Shown one piece after another: positions 16,067-23,289 of a DNA stretch of 41,760 nt. A model generated the notes under the pieces. It saw nothing but the letters and a program-made list of their open reading frames with translations, did no database searches and was not told the origin of the DNA. A program made the position numbers and the translations under genes. The first letter of the stretch is position 1, and each line of letters begins with the position of its first letter. Location of the stretch: contig JBMOHS010000008.1 of assembly GCA_049317725.1 (NCBI GenBank), positions 1 to 41,760 of the forward strand. The letters are read 5' to 3'. The DNA comes from CAIOZW01 sp049317725 (lineage in GTDB: Bacteria > Acidobacteriota > Blastocatellia > RBC074).

Positions 16067-16948
16067 CTATCTTTCCGAAGGTGCAATGGTGGCGTTCAAT
16101 TCGTTTCTCGCGTGACGACGGGGCTCGCCTTTCCGGGCCAGGTAGTAGAGGCGGCAATCCCGCTGCCGGGGGCCAAAGTCTTGTCGGGCATCGAAGAGTT
16201 GCGGCTCGGAAAATCCTCCTGCAAGGAGCATCTTCCGAACCGTCTCGACCTCGTGGTAGCGCTGCGTGAGGGTCAGATCGCTCCGCTCCCAAGCTCCGGT
16301 GTCGTTCTGCGTAAAGAGGGTCAAGTCATAGCGTTTGAATCGACGGAGAGGTTGATAGGTGCTCCGGACGATACAGACGTGATCTTCGGCGACGAGGTCG
16401 AAGCTGCTGCCCTGCGACTCTTTCTCCTCTTCCAGGTTGAGGTCAAAGAGAAAGAGGCCCCCTGGTGGAAGAACAGCGGCCACACAACGGAAGACGGCGG
16501 CGAGGTCTTCCTGGGTCAGGAGATGGTTGAGGCTGTCAAACGATGAGAGGACCAGATCGAAGGGACGGGCGAAGGTGAAAGCACGCGCATCGGCCTGCAC
16601 GAAGGAGGCGGCTGGCGCATTCTGTCGCGCGAAAGCCAGCATCGCGACGGAACCATCGAGCCCGGTGACGTGGTAGCCTCGCCCGACCAGAGCCGCGGCG
16701 ATCTGACCTGTCCCACAACAGAGATCAAGGACCTCTGCCCCCATCCGGAGATGGGGAAACAGAATCTGCTCGTAAATAGCCATTGCTGTGTGGCAGAAGT
16801 CTGGCCCCCAGTAGCGATTGTAGAACCAAGCGAACCCATCATAGGCAACTGGAGCAGCAGGAATCGTCAGTGGCCCGCGGGAAGAGGGTTCACCAGGAGA
16901 TTCTTCCCTGCCCTCCCAACCAGGATTATCTTCCCGTAGATCGATCAT
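16067..16948 (-). CDS. SAM-dependent methyltransferase
   Basis: 293 residues from ATG 16948; a TTG three bases further upstream shares the ribosome site GAGGAG. Rossmann-type class I methyltransferase with motif I VLDLCCGTGQIAAAL near residue 73, the acidic end of strand 2 in VTGLDGSVAMLAFAR, motif II-III QADARAFTF and FDLVLSSFDSLNHLL, and LPPGGLFLFDLN. The arrangement resembles small-molecule methyltransferases, including the YrrT/D-alanine-adjacent types. It precedes the class V aminotransferase by 26 bases in what looks like a two-gene operon. The substrate is unknown. Confidence 0.87.
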   Translation of the reverse strand: MIDLREDNPGWEGREESPGEPSSRGPLTIPAAPVAYDGFAWFYNRYWGPDFCHTAMAIYEQILFPHLRMGAEVLDLCCGTGQIAAALVGRGYHVTGLDGSVAMLAFARQNAPAASFVQADARAFTFARPFDLVLSSFDSLNHLLTQEDLAAVFRCVAAVLPPGGLFLFDLNLEEEKESQGSSFDLVAEDHVCIVRSTYQPLRRFKRYDLTLFTQNDTGAWERSDLTLTQRYHEVETVRKMLLAGGFSEPQLFDARQDFGPRQRDCRLYYLARKGEPRRHARNELNATIAPSER

Positions 16949-17126
16949 CAACTGGCGTACTCTCCTCTTTCGTGATCCATTCGGGGGGCCGGACAGGGTT
17001 GAATTGACATGACGATCCCGGTTCGTCTTCGGGCAGGCATTCCCCGAATCGCGGACCAGATTCCGAATGGAGGAAGATTCGGATAGACTCCCTGACGGTA
17101 ACGTTTCGTATCATCTGGAGAACGAC

Positions 17127-17939
17127 ATGAAATTGCAAGACAAAATTGTGGTCCTCACCGGGGGGGCTCACGGGATCGGACGAGCGATGGCGGAACGGTT
17201 CGCCCGGGAGGGGGCACGCGCAGTAGTCATCGCTGATCGCGACCTGCCCACCGCCGAGGCCGTCGCCGCAGGGTTGGCAAATGAGACGCAAGGAATCGCC
17301 TGTGCACTGGACGTCCGGCGCGGACCCGAGGTCGAGGCCCTGGTCGCGTCGGTCATCGCCCGGTTTGGGCAGATCGACCTCTTCTGTGCCAACGCGGGAA
17401 TCGGGGGCCCACCGGGCGGGGAAGAGGTCGTCGACGAAGCTTGGCAAGAGATCTGGGAGGTCAACGTCATGGCCCACGTGCACGCCGCGCGTGCGGTTCT
17501 GCCGGGCATGATCGCGCGCGGTGAGGGCTATCTGCTGACGACCGCTTCCGCGGCCGGCCTGCTCACCCAAGTTGGCTCCGCCCCCTATTCAGTGACCAAG
17601 CACGCGGCGGTGGCGTTCGCTGAATGGTTGGCGGTGACCTACCATGACCGCGGGATCCGCGTCTCTTGTCTCTGCCCACAAGGGGTCCGAACCCGTATGC
17701 TGACCGAGGCCGCCGCACAGGGTGCCGGGGCCTTTCTGCTCGAGAACGCCATTGAGCCCTCTGACGTAGCGGCGGCGGTGGTGCAGGGCCTGGAGACAGA
17801 GCAATTCCTGATCCTTCCTCATCCGGAAGTGGCCACCTACTTCCAGCACAAGGCCGGGGATTACGACCGTTGGCTGCGCGGCATGCGACGACTTCGCCAG
17901 TCGATTGCCCCAGCAATCGCGCCATCCGATCCCGAGTGA
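17127..17939 (+). CDS. short-chain dehydrogenase/reductase
   Basis: 270 residues from ATG 17127, with GGAG six bases upstream; the longer frame from 17067 lacks a site. Classical SDR: cofactor motif TGGAHGIG (11-18), NAG motif ANAGIGG (88-94), catalytic Ser141, Tyr154 and Lys158 in YSVTK. Asp37 after strand 2 (VVIADRD) suggests NAD(H) preference. The enzyme oxidises or reduces an alcohol/carbonyl pair; the substrate is not evident. It is divergent from the methyltransferase-aminotransferase pair and separated from the next gene by a promoter. Confidence 0.92.
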   Translation: MKLQDKIVVLTGGAHGIGRAMAERFAREGARAVVIADRDLPTAEAVAAGLANETQGIACALDVRRGPEVEALVASVIARFGQIDLFCANAGIGGPPGGEEVVDEAWQEIWEVNVMAHVHAARAVLPGMIARGEGYLLTTASAAGLLTQVGSAPYSVTKHAAVAFAEWLAVTYHDRGIRVSCLCPQGVRTRMLTEAAAQGAGAFLLENAIEPSDVAAAVVQGLETEQFLILPHPEVATYFQHKAGDYDRWLRGMRRLRQSIAPAIAPSDPE

Positions 17940-17943
17940 TGGG

Positions 17944-17971
17944 TTGCGTTGATCGAACTTCCGGTTACAAT
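17944..17971 (+). promoter_or_regulatory. probable promoter of the 18098 gene
   Basis: TTGCGT at 17944-17949 and TACAAT at 17966-17971 with a 16-base spacer, immediately after the SDR stop. It would give a leader of about 120 bases. Confidence 0.45.
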
Positions 17972-18097
17972 AACAGGCGGCTCGGGATGTTTGATCGTCG
18001 GTTTCCCTGTTCATTTCGTGAGTCCACCTCCTCGGCCTGCTTGCGCCAAGGAGAAATTTGCGATTCCCAAACGCACTGACCAAAGAGGAGGTCGACA

Positions 18098-18397
18098 GTG
18101 GTTGCGTCAAATCGATCAAGGACTACCACGTTTGGTGTTGGAGATGAAGTCTCCTACACCTTTGGGTCGGGCATCGTCTACGGAGAGATCATTCGTTTGC
18201 TCGAAGGGGGCACTGCGGTCGAAATCCTGTTTGAGGATGGCCGCAAAGAGATCAAAAAGAGCCGGGATGGAGCGCTGCACCTGGTGCGCCGAGCGAGTGG
18301 CCGGAGCGAAGCGGAAGAGCTGCAGCAGGATCGCTCCCGGCTGCGCGATTTCACAATCGCCGAGGTCATCCGCAGCGAGAAGAGGCGGGGACGGTAG
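18098..18397 (+). CDS. small SH3/Tudor-like protein, 99 aa
   Basis: GTG start with a strong AGAGGAGGT ribosome site six bases upstream. Residues 12-65 read as a small beta-barrel: FGVGDEVSYTFGSGIVYGEI, then VEILFEDGRKEI, resembling SH3- or Tudor-like DUF2945 modules. The C-terminal 30 residues are charged and helical (Arg/Glu rich). There is no signal peptide, so it should be cytoplasmic; nucleic acid or protein binding is plausible but unproven. It has its own promoter and lies 157 bases before the glycine-zipper gene. Confidence 0.7.
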   Translation: MVASNRSRTTTFGVGDEVSYTFGSGIVYGEIIRLLEGGTAVEILFEDGRKEIKKSRDGALHLVRRASGRSEAEELQQDRSRLRDFTIAEVIRSEKRRGR

Positions 18398-18554
18398 GCG
18401 TCCAGGGATCGATCCCCTCAGCGGGAAGCAAGAGAACGTCGACCGACCCGTTCCTGCTCACAGGGAGAGGATTGCCTTTTACGAAAGACAAGCCAGGGAA
18501 TTGCTTGGTCGATCGCTTGGTGCGGAGGGAAAATCTCAGTTTCTGGAGAGGAGA

Positions 18555-19367
18555 ATGAGCCGAATGTGTTTCAAGATTGGTCGTCTTCGCTACAACCATC
18601 TGATCCTGATCTGGCTGATCCTGATCTGGACGATGGGACTGGCGGTTCTGAGCAGTGCCCAGACCGTTCCCAGCCCCGAGCAAGCAGACAACCACCGCAT
18701 CGCCGCTGGGTCGATGGCCAAGTTCAACCTCGAGACGCGACTGAGCAGCAAGCTCAGCGAGGTGGGAGATCGCCTGACCGCGACCGTCGCGGAGCCTGTC
18801 CTGGATGACCAAGGCCGGATTGCCATTCCCGAGGGGACGCCCGTCTTTGGCCGGGTGACACAGGTGCAAGCCGCCCGACGCCCACAACGCGAAGCGACGA
18901 TGACGATCGTCTTCGAGACGCTCCGGATGTCCTACGGGGTTGAACGAATTGCCACGGTCGTCACCGCGATCGATGACTTCGCCAACGACGAGAAGATGAA
19001 GGCTCAGGACGAGGAGGGCCGGGTGGGGGCTGGCAAGTCAGGAACGCGAACCGCGCGGAACGCCGGCCTGGGAGGAGGACTTGGCGCGCTTGGGGGAATG
19101 ATCATCGGCGCGGCGGGAGGAGGCCTCGGGGCCATGGCCGGCGCGATGGGCACCGGGGTCCTCGGAGGAGTGCTGATGACCAAGGGCGACGATATTCGGC
19201 TCAATCCTGGCACCATCCTTCGAGTCCGATTCGAGCGTGACGTGACCCTGCCTGTCTTTCCAAACGATCCAACATCAACCACTCCGCTCGACGGTTCCCC
19301 CAATCTTCGCACCACCAAACCCAAGCAGCCCCCTGAAGCAGACAAAGCAGGAGGACAAGATCGATGA
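18555..19367 (+). CDS. exported glycine-zipper protein of unknown function
   Basis: 270 residues from ATG 18555, directly after GGAGAGGAGA; the upstream open frame is spurious. The N-terminal hydrophobic segment LILIWLILIWTMGLAVLSSA is a signal peptide or anchor. A beta-rich domain (about 50-125) contains LSSKLSEVGDRLTATVAEPV and IPEGTPVFGRVTQVQAA, resembling TrbI/VirB10-like strand modules found in acidobacterial envelope proteins. A glycine-zipper stretch (about 175-215: GLGGGLGALGG, GAAGGGLGAMAGAMG) could insert in or line a membrane. The stop overlaps the next gene's start in ATGA (19364-19367), implying translational coupling with a methyltransferase. Confidence 0.75.
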   Translation: MSRMCFKIGRLRYNHLILIWLILIWTMGLAVLSSAQTVPSPEQADNHRIAAGSMAKFNLETRLSSKLSEVGDRLTATVAEPVLDDQGRIAIPEGTPVFGRVTQVQAARRPQREATMTIVFETLRMSYGVERIATVVTAIDDFANDEKMKAQDEEGRVGAGKSGTRTARNAGLGGGLGALGGMIIGAAGGGLGAMAGAMGTGVLGGVLMTKGDDIRLNPGTILRVRFERDVTLPVFPNDPTSTTPLDGSPNLRTTKPKQPPEADKAGGQDR

Positions 19368-20806
19368 CTGTACCCGAAACGAGCCTCCAACGGGAGAGTG
19401 GCTCCTTGACCCCTTTTGCCAACGTCATGAAGAGGGACTGGGACCAACGGGCTCGGGAGAACGCTCGCTGGTACATCAACACCCTGCGGCTCGACCAGAG
19501 CGAAGAGGAGTTCGATCGCAGCGGAGAGCGCGATGTCGCCGGATTGGTCGGCAGTGACCTGCCCCTGCTCTGTGATTGGCGCGCCTCGACCGACCTGCGA
19601 CTGCTCGAGATCGGCTGTGGGATTGGCCGGATGAGCCGTCACCTCGCGCCGCTCTTCCAGGAGGTCGTCTCGATCGACGTCTCTGGGGAGATGATTCGAC
19701 AGGCCCGGGCCCGCTTGGCGGAGGTTCCCAATCTCCACTTCCACGAAACATCCGGAGTCGACCTTGCTCTTTTCCCGGATGAGAGCTTCGATGTCGTCTT
19801 CTGTGCCTATGTCTTCCAACACGTGCCGAGTGCAGAGGCGATCGAGGCGAATCTGCGGGAGGCTTTCCGGGTACTTCGCCCCCGGGGTGTCTTCAAGTTC
19901 ATCACCAATGGAGTCCACCTCTCTCCCTCCTCTCCGGAAGAAGATCCTGGCCAAGACACTTGGTCAGGTGCCCCCTTTCCCGAGGAACAGGTACGTCGGG
20001 TCGCCATTTCGCTGGGTGCGCAGATCCTCGGAGTCATTGGAGACGGAACACAGTACTGCTGGTCCCTGCTGCGCAAACGAGCATCTCACCAAGTTGAGGC
20101 GGGGCTGACGCCGCGAATCCGCTCGATCGGACGCGCCGACGACCTGCGAACTGAGGAGCTTGCTCCACGATACGACCCCTTCTACCTTGGCATTATCCTG
20201 GAGGGAGTTGATCCCGAGCAGGTCGATACCCACTCGACCTGGGTGAGGCTTGGAGACTGGACGCTCCCTCCCTGCTATGCGGGACGTCGGGGACTCTTCC
20301 CGGAGGAATCAGCCGTCTCCGCCGCGAAGACGGACGGATGGAGTTGCCAGCTCAACGTACGGGTTCCTCCCGAGATGGCTGCGGGAAGGTATCAGGGTTG
20401 GGTTGAATCGAGGGACGGGGCCAAGATCGGCCCTTTCGAGGTGATCCTTCCTCCGGTCGCTCCGACCCCTCCCCATCTGCTGGCCGTCGCCAATCAAGCC
20501 GATGGCGGGCTTGATCTCCACACGACTGGACCGAAGGCCGGCTGGAAGATCTTCGCGGACATCCTTCCGCTCGTCGAGGTCACGGAAGATTCTGACCTGG
20601 AGACGAGGCTCAGAGGGATCGAAGTAGGTTTCAATGGGAGATGGGTGGCCGCCGAGCGGCTGACCTACCTTGCCGCCAATGGTGTCTGGGAGATTGGGGT
20701 GACGGTCCCACAAGCCGAGTCATCCCGGCTCCAAGGAGAGGGGACGCTGCAGATCCGGGTCGGGGGGCTCGTCTCCAACCGCTTGCCGATCTCCCCCCTG
20801 CCCTGA
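19364..20806 (+). CDS. SAM-dependent methyltransferase with C-terminal beta-rich domain
   Basis: 480 residues; the ATG overlaps the preceding stop. The N-terminal class I methyltransferase has motif I LLEIGCGIGRMSRHL (80-94), SIDVSGEMIRQAR, and FDVVFCAYVFQHVPSAEAIE, an arrangement typical of Methyltransf_11 enzymes. Residues from about 270 to 480 form two beta-rich segments, including STWVRLGDWTLPPCYAGRRG and GRYQGWVESRDG, and end in LQIRVGGLVSNRLPISPLP. These look like Ig or IPT/TIG-like folds that could bind a glycan or partner. The gene at 20839-21870 has a similar tail. The substrate is unknown; nearby glycosyltransferase context suggests saccharide methylation. Confidence 0.8.
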   Translation: MTVPETSLQRESGSLTPFANVMKRDWDQRARENARWYINTLRLDQSEEEFDRSGERDVAGLVGSDLPLLCDWRASTDLRLLEIGCGIGRMSRHLAPLFQEVVSIDVSGEMIRQARARLAEVPNLHFHETSGVDLALFPDESFDVVFCAYVFQHVPSAEAIEANLREAFRVLRPRGVFKFITNGVHLSPSSPEEDPGQDTWSGAPFPEEQVRRVAISLGAQILGVIGDGTQYCWSLLRKRASHQVEAGLTPRIRSIGRADDLRTEELAPRYDPFYLGIILEGVDPEQVDTHSTWVRLGDWTLPPCYAGRRGLFPEESAVSAAKTDGWSCQLNVRVPPEMAAGRYQGWVESRDGAKIGPFEVILPPVAPTPPHLLAVANQADGGLDLHTTGPKAGWKIFADILPLVEVTEDSDLETRLRGIEVGFNGRWVAAERLTYLAANGVWEIGVTVPQAESSRLQGEGTLQIRVGGLVSNRLPISPLP

Positions 20807-20838
20807 TCTCGCAGTCAAGCGTGATCATACCCACGCCA

Positions 20839-21870
20839 CTACCACTGGGTGCCTGGAATCAACTCGATCGGATAGGGATCAGACTCCTGTTCCCCCCGCC
20901 AGACCCGAACCTCGACAGGCCCCGGGTCGAGCCCTGGTGGGACGGGAACATTGACCTGGAACTGGTCCGTCCGACCACTCCCGACCCACTGCCCAACATA
21001 GACGGGGGCGATCCCGAACCCGCCGACCTCGACCCGCACCTCTTCGCGAGTCGTCGTCGCCGGCAGCCCTTCGACAGAGAGAGCGAGGCTGGCCTTGCCG
21101 CCACGGACGGGAAACTGGTGGTCGTAACTCGTCGCATTGATGATGTCGGCAATCCGTAACGAGGGGGTCGACTCGCCGGGGCGATCGTCCCAGGTACGAT
21201 AGGCCTTGATGAAGGCATGGGTCGTCTCTTGGCGAAGAAATTCCGTCCGGGCAAAGCCGGCGGCCCGCAGCATCCGCGTCAGACAGTCGACATTCGGTCC
21301 CCACCAGTTGTCATACTGTCCACCCAACTCATCGATCTCGTAGAACTCCATGATCGGGCGATTGGAGGAATAGAAGTTGTCGATGACGTGAGAACTGATG
21401 ATCGCGACATCCCGCGTCACTTCGCAGACCTGTTCAAGCCCGAGCAGGGGGTGGCGCAGATGGTAGAGCACGCCGAGGAAGAGGACGATGTCGAAGCTTC
21501 CGAGTCGCTCGCGGGTCACATCGTAGACGCTCAATTCGTGAAACTCGGCCTTCGATCCGAGGGCCTCACGCGCCCGGAAGAAGTTCTCCGGGCGCCAGCA
21601 ATCGACCGAGACGACGGTCGCCCCGTGGCGCTCCATCTCAAAACTGTAGAATCCATCCCAACAACCAATGTCGAGCGCACGACGGCCCGTGAGGTCCTTG
21701 GGGAGGCCGAAGAGCTGATAGATCTCCGTCAGCTTCTCAAAGGAATGCACGCCGGGCGTCAGGTAGCCATCTCCGAGATCGATGCTATGCCACCACGACC
21801 CCGCCAACATGGCCTCCTTGAACTTGGCTGTATTCTGGTTGATATTGCGCCGCAGTTGCGTATTTTCCAT
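20839..21870 (-). CDS. CmoB/DUF1698-like methyltransferase with C-terminal beta-sandwich
   Basis: 343 residues from ATG 21870. The N-terminal part resembles the DUF1698 (tRNA mo5U34, CmoB-like) family: WWHSIDLGDGYLTPGVHSFE, motif I ALDIGCWDGFYSFEMERHGA (65-84), VVSVDCWRPENF, and VLFLGVLYHLRHPLLGLE. From about residue 240 it carries an extra domain of short strands, EEVRVEVGGFGIAPVYVGQW, ending VEVRVWRGEQESDPYPIELI, like an Ig or IPT/TIG fold. That tail argues against a plain tRNA enzyme and for action on a saccharide or surface substrate. It converges on the 19364 gene with a 32-base gap and is divergent from the GT4 gene. Confidence 0.82.
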   Translation of the reverse strand: MENTQLRRNINQNTAKFKEAMLAGSWWHSIDLGDGYLTPGVHSFEKLTEIYQLFGLPKDLTGRRALDIGCWDGFYSFEMERHGATVVSVDCWRPENFFRAREALGSKAEFHELSVYDVTRERLGSFDIVLFLGVLYHLRHPLLGLEQVCEVTRDVAIISSHVIDNFYSSNRPIMEFYEIDELGGQYDNWWGPNVDCLTRMLRAAGFARTEFLRQETTHAFIKAYRTWDDRPGESTPSLRIADIINATSYDHQFPVRGGKASLALSVEGLPATTTREEVRVEVGGFGIAPVYVGQWVGSGRTDQFQVNVPVPPGLDPGPVEVRVWRGEQESDPYPIELIPGTQW

Positions 21871-22146
21871 AAAGGTCTGACCTGTCGATTCTTTCTATTG
21901 TTCCATCCGTCCACAAAAGAGGGTAGTATAGAACTTTTCGCGCGTCTTGGCCATCAAGTTGAAGAGAGCTCAGAGTGGCCCCGGGCAGCGCCAGAGGCAT
22001 ATCGAATATGAGATCTGGGGAAGATAGCCGCCGGGTTGGATTCACTGACCGACCTTATGAGAACAGGCGGCCTGTAGCCAAACATCGATCGTCAAGAGGG
22101 GGTCGGTTCCCAGAGATAATCGGACGGAAGGAAGATCGAGAACGAT

Positions 22147-23289
22147 ATGCGAGTAGCAATTGACGCGATCCCGCTGGTAGCGGCGAAGACCGGAATCGGA
22201 CACTATACGGATGCGCTGACCGATTCACTGGCGCGGATCCACACTGATCACCAGTACACCCTCCTCTCCCCGTTCGATTTCGCGTTCCCAGTGCGGGAGG
22301 GAACACCGCCCAACTTGAGCAAGGTCTTCTTTCCGATGCGGTCGATCTTTCGGCACTGGTGGTTGGTGGGGTCTTCGGCTTTGATGCAGATGTCGTCCTA
22401 TGACCTGTTTCACGGGACGAACTACTGCATTCCGCTCTTCGCTCCCTGTCCAACCGTAGTGACGGTCCATGACCTCTCCCTCTTCAACCAGTCACACACG
22501 CACGACGACGACAATGTCAGGCGGGGTAGGCGACGGATTCCGGTGATGATGAAGCGGGCGAGTCTGATCATTGCCCCAAGCGAGTGGACGCGACAAGAGA
22601 TCCTGGCGAGATTTTCGATTCATCCGGAGCGGATTCGGGTCGTCGCCGAGGCCGCCCGGGAAGGGATGGTCCCCCTTCCGCCCGAAGCCTGTCAAGAGGT
22701 GCTGAATCGTCACGGACTGACGCAGCCCTACCTGCTCTACGTGGGAACCATCGAGCCACGGAAGAATCTTCCCTTGCTCTTGCGCGCCTATCACGCGCTC
22801 CTTACCTCGACTCCACATCGCCCACGACTCGTCATCGCGGGTGGGAAGGGGTGGAAATACGAAGAAGTGTTCGAGTTGGTCGATCAACTTCAGTTGCGGG
22901 AACAGGTGCAGTTTCTGGGGTACGTCGACGATGAGGATCTGCCGGCGCTCTATTCGTCGACTGCCTGCTTCGTCTATCCTTCTGTCTACGAGGGGTTTGG
23001 ACTGCCCCCGCTCGAAGCGATGGCCTGTGGAGCTCCTGTGATCACCAGCAACGCAACCAGTCTGCCGGAAGTGGTCGGGGAGGCGGGCTTGATGCACCCG
23101 GCATCGGAGGCAGAGGCGTTGACGGCCGGCTTGGCCCGAATCCTTGGGGAGACGGGGCTGCGCCAGCACCTGCGAGAAGCGGGCTTAGCCCGCTCTGCGC
23201 AGTTCTCCTGGGATCGGGCAGCTCGGGAAACGCAGGCGATCTACGATGAAGTCTTTGTCAAGTCTCTCCAAAAAGCACGAAGAAGATGA
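22147..23289 (+). CDS. GT4-family glycosyltransferase
   Basis: 380 residues from ATG 22147; GGAAGGAAG lies about 14 bases upstream. A GT-B fold retaining glycosyltransferase: N-terminal MRVAIDAIPLVAAKTGIGHY with the glycine loop, then VHDLSLFN, the C-terminal YLLYVGTIEPRKN (195-207), FLGYVDDEDLPALYSS, and the EX7E motif EGFGLPPLE (Glu282, Glu290). It transfers a sugar from a nucleotide sugar, often mannose-like in this subgroup, in polysaccharide or O-antigen assembly on the cytoplasmic face. The stop overlaps the start of the coiled-coil methyltransferase in ATGA, so the two are translationally coupled. Confidence 0.93.
   Translation: MRVAIDAIPLVAAKTGIGHYTDALTDSLARIHTDHQYTLLSPFDFAFPVREGTPPNLSKVFFPMRSIFRHWWLVGSSALMQMSSYDLFHGTNYCIPLFAPCPTVVTVHDLSLFNQSHTHDDDNVRRGRRRIPVMMKRASLIIAPSEWTRQEILARFSIHPERIRVVAEAAREGMVPLPPEACQEVLNRHGLTQPYLLYVGTIEPRKNLPLLLRAYHALLTSTPHRPRLVIAGGKGWKYEEVFELVDQLQLREQVQFLGYVDDEDLPALYSSTACFVYPSVYEGFGLPPLEAMACGAPVITSNATSLPEVVGEAGLMHPASEAEALTAGLARILGETGLRQHLREAGLARSAQFSWDRAARETQAIYDEVFVKSLQKARRR

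Noticed and set aside
17004..17032. TTGACA at 17004-17009 as an SDR promoter
   Set aside because: No acceptable -10 element occurs at 16-18 bases.
21925..21930. TATACT on the minus strand as promoter of the 20839-21870 methyltransferase
   Set aside because: The only TTGATG-like -35 is 21 bases away, too far for a confident call.
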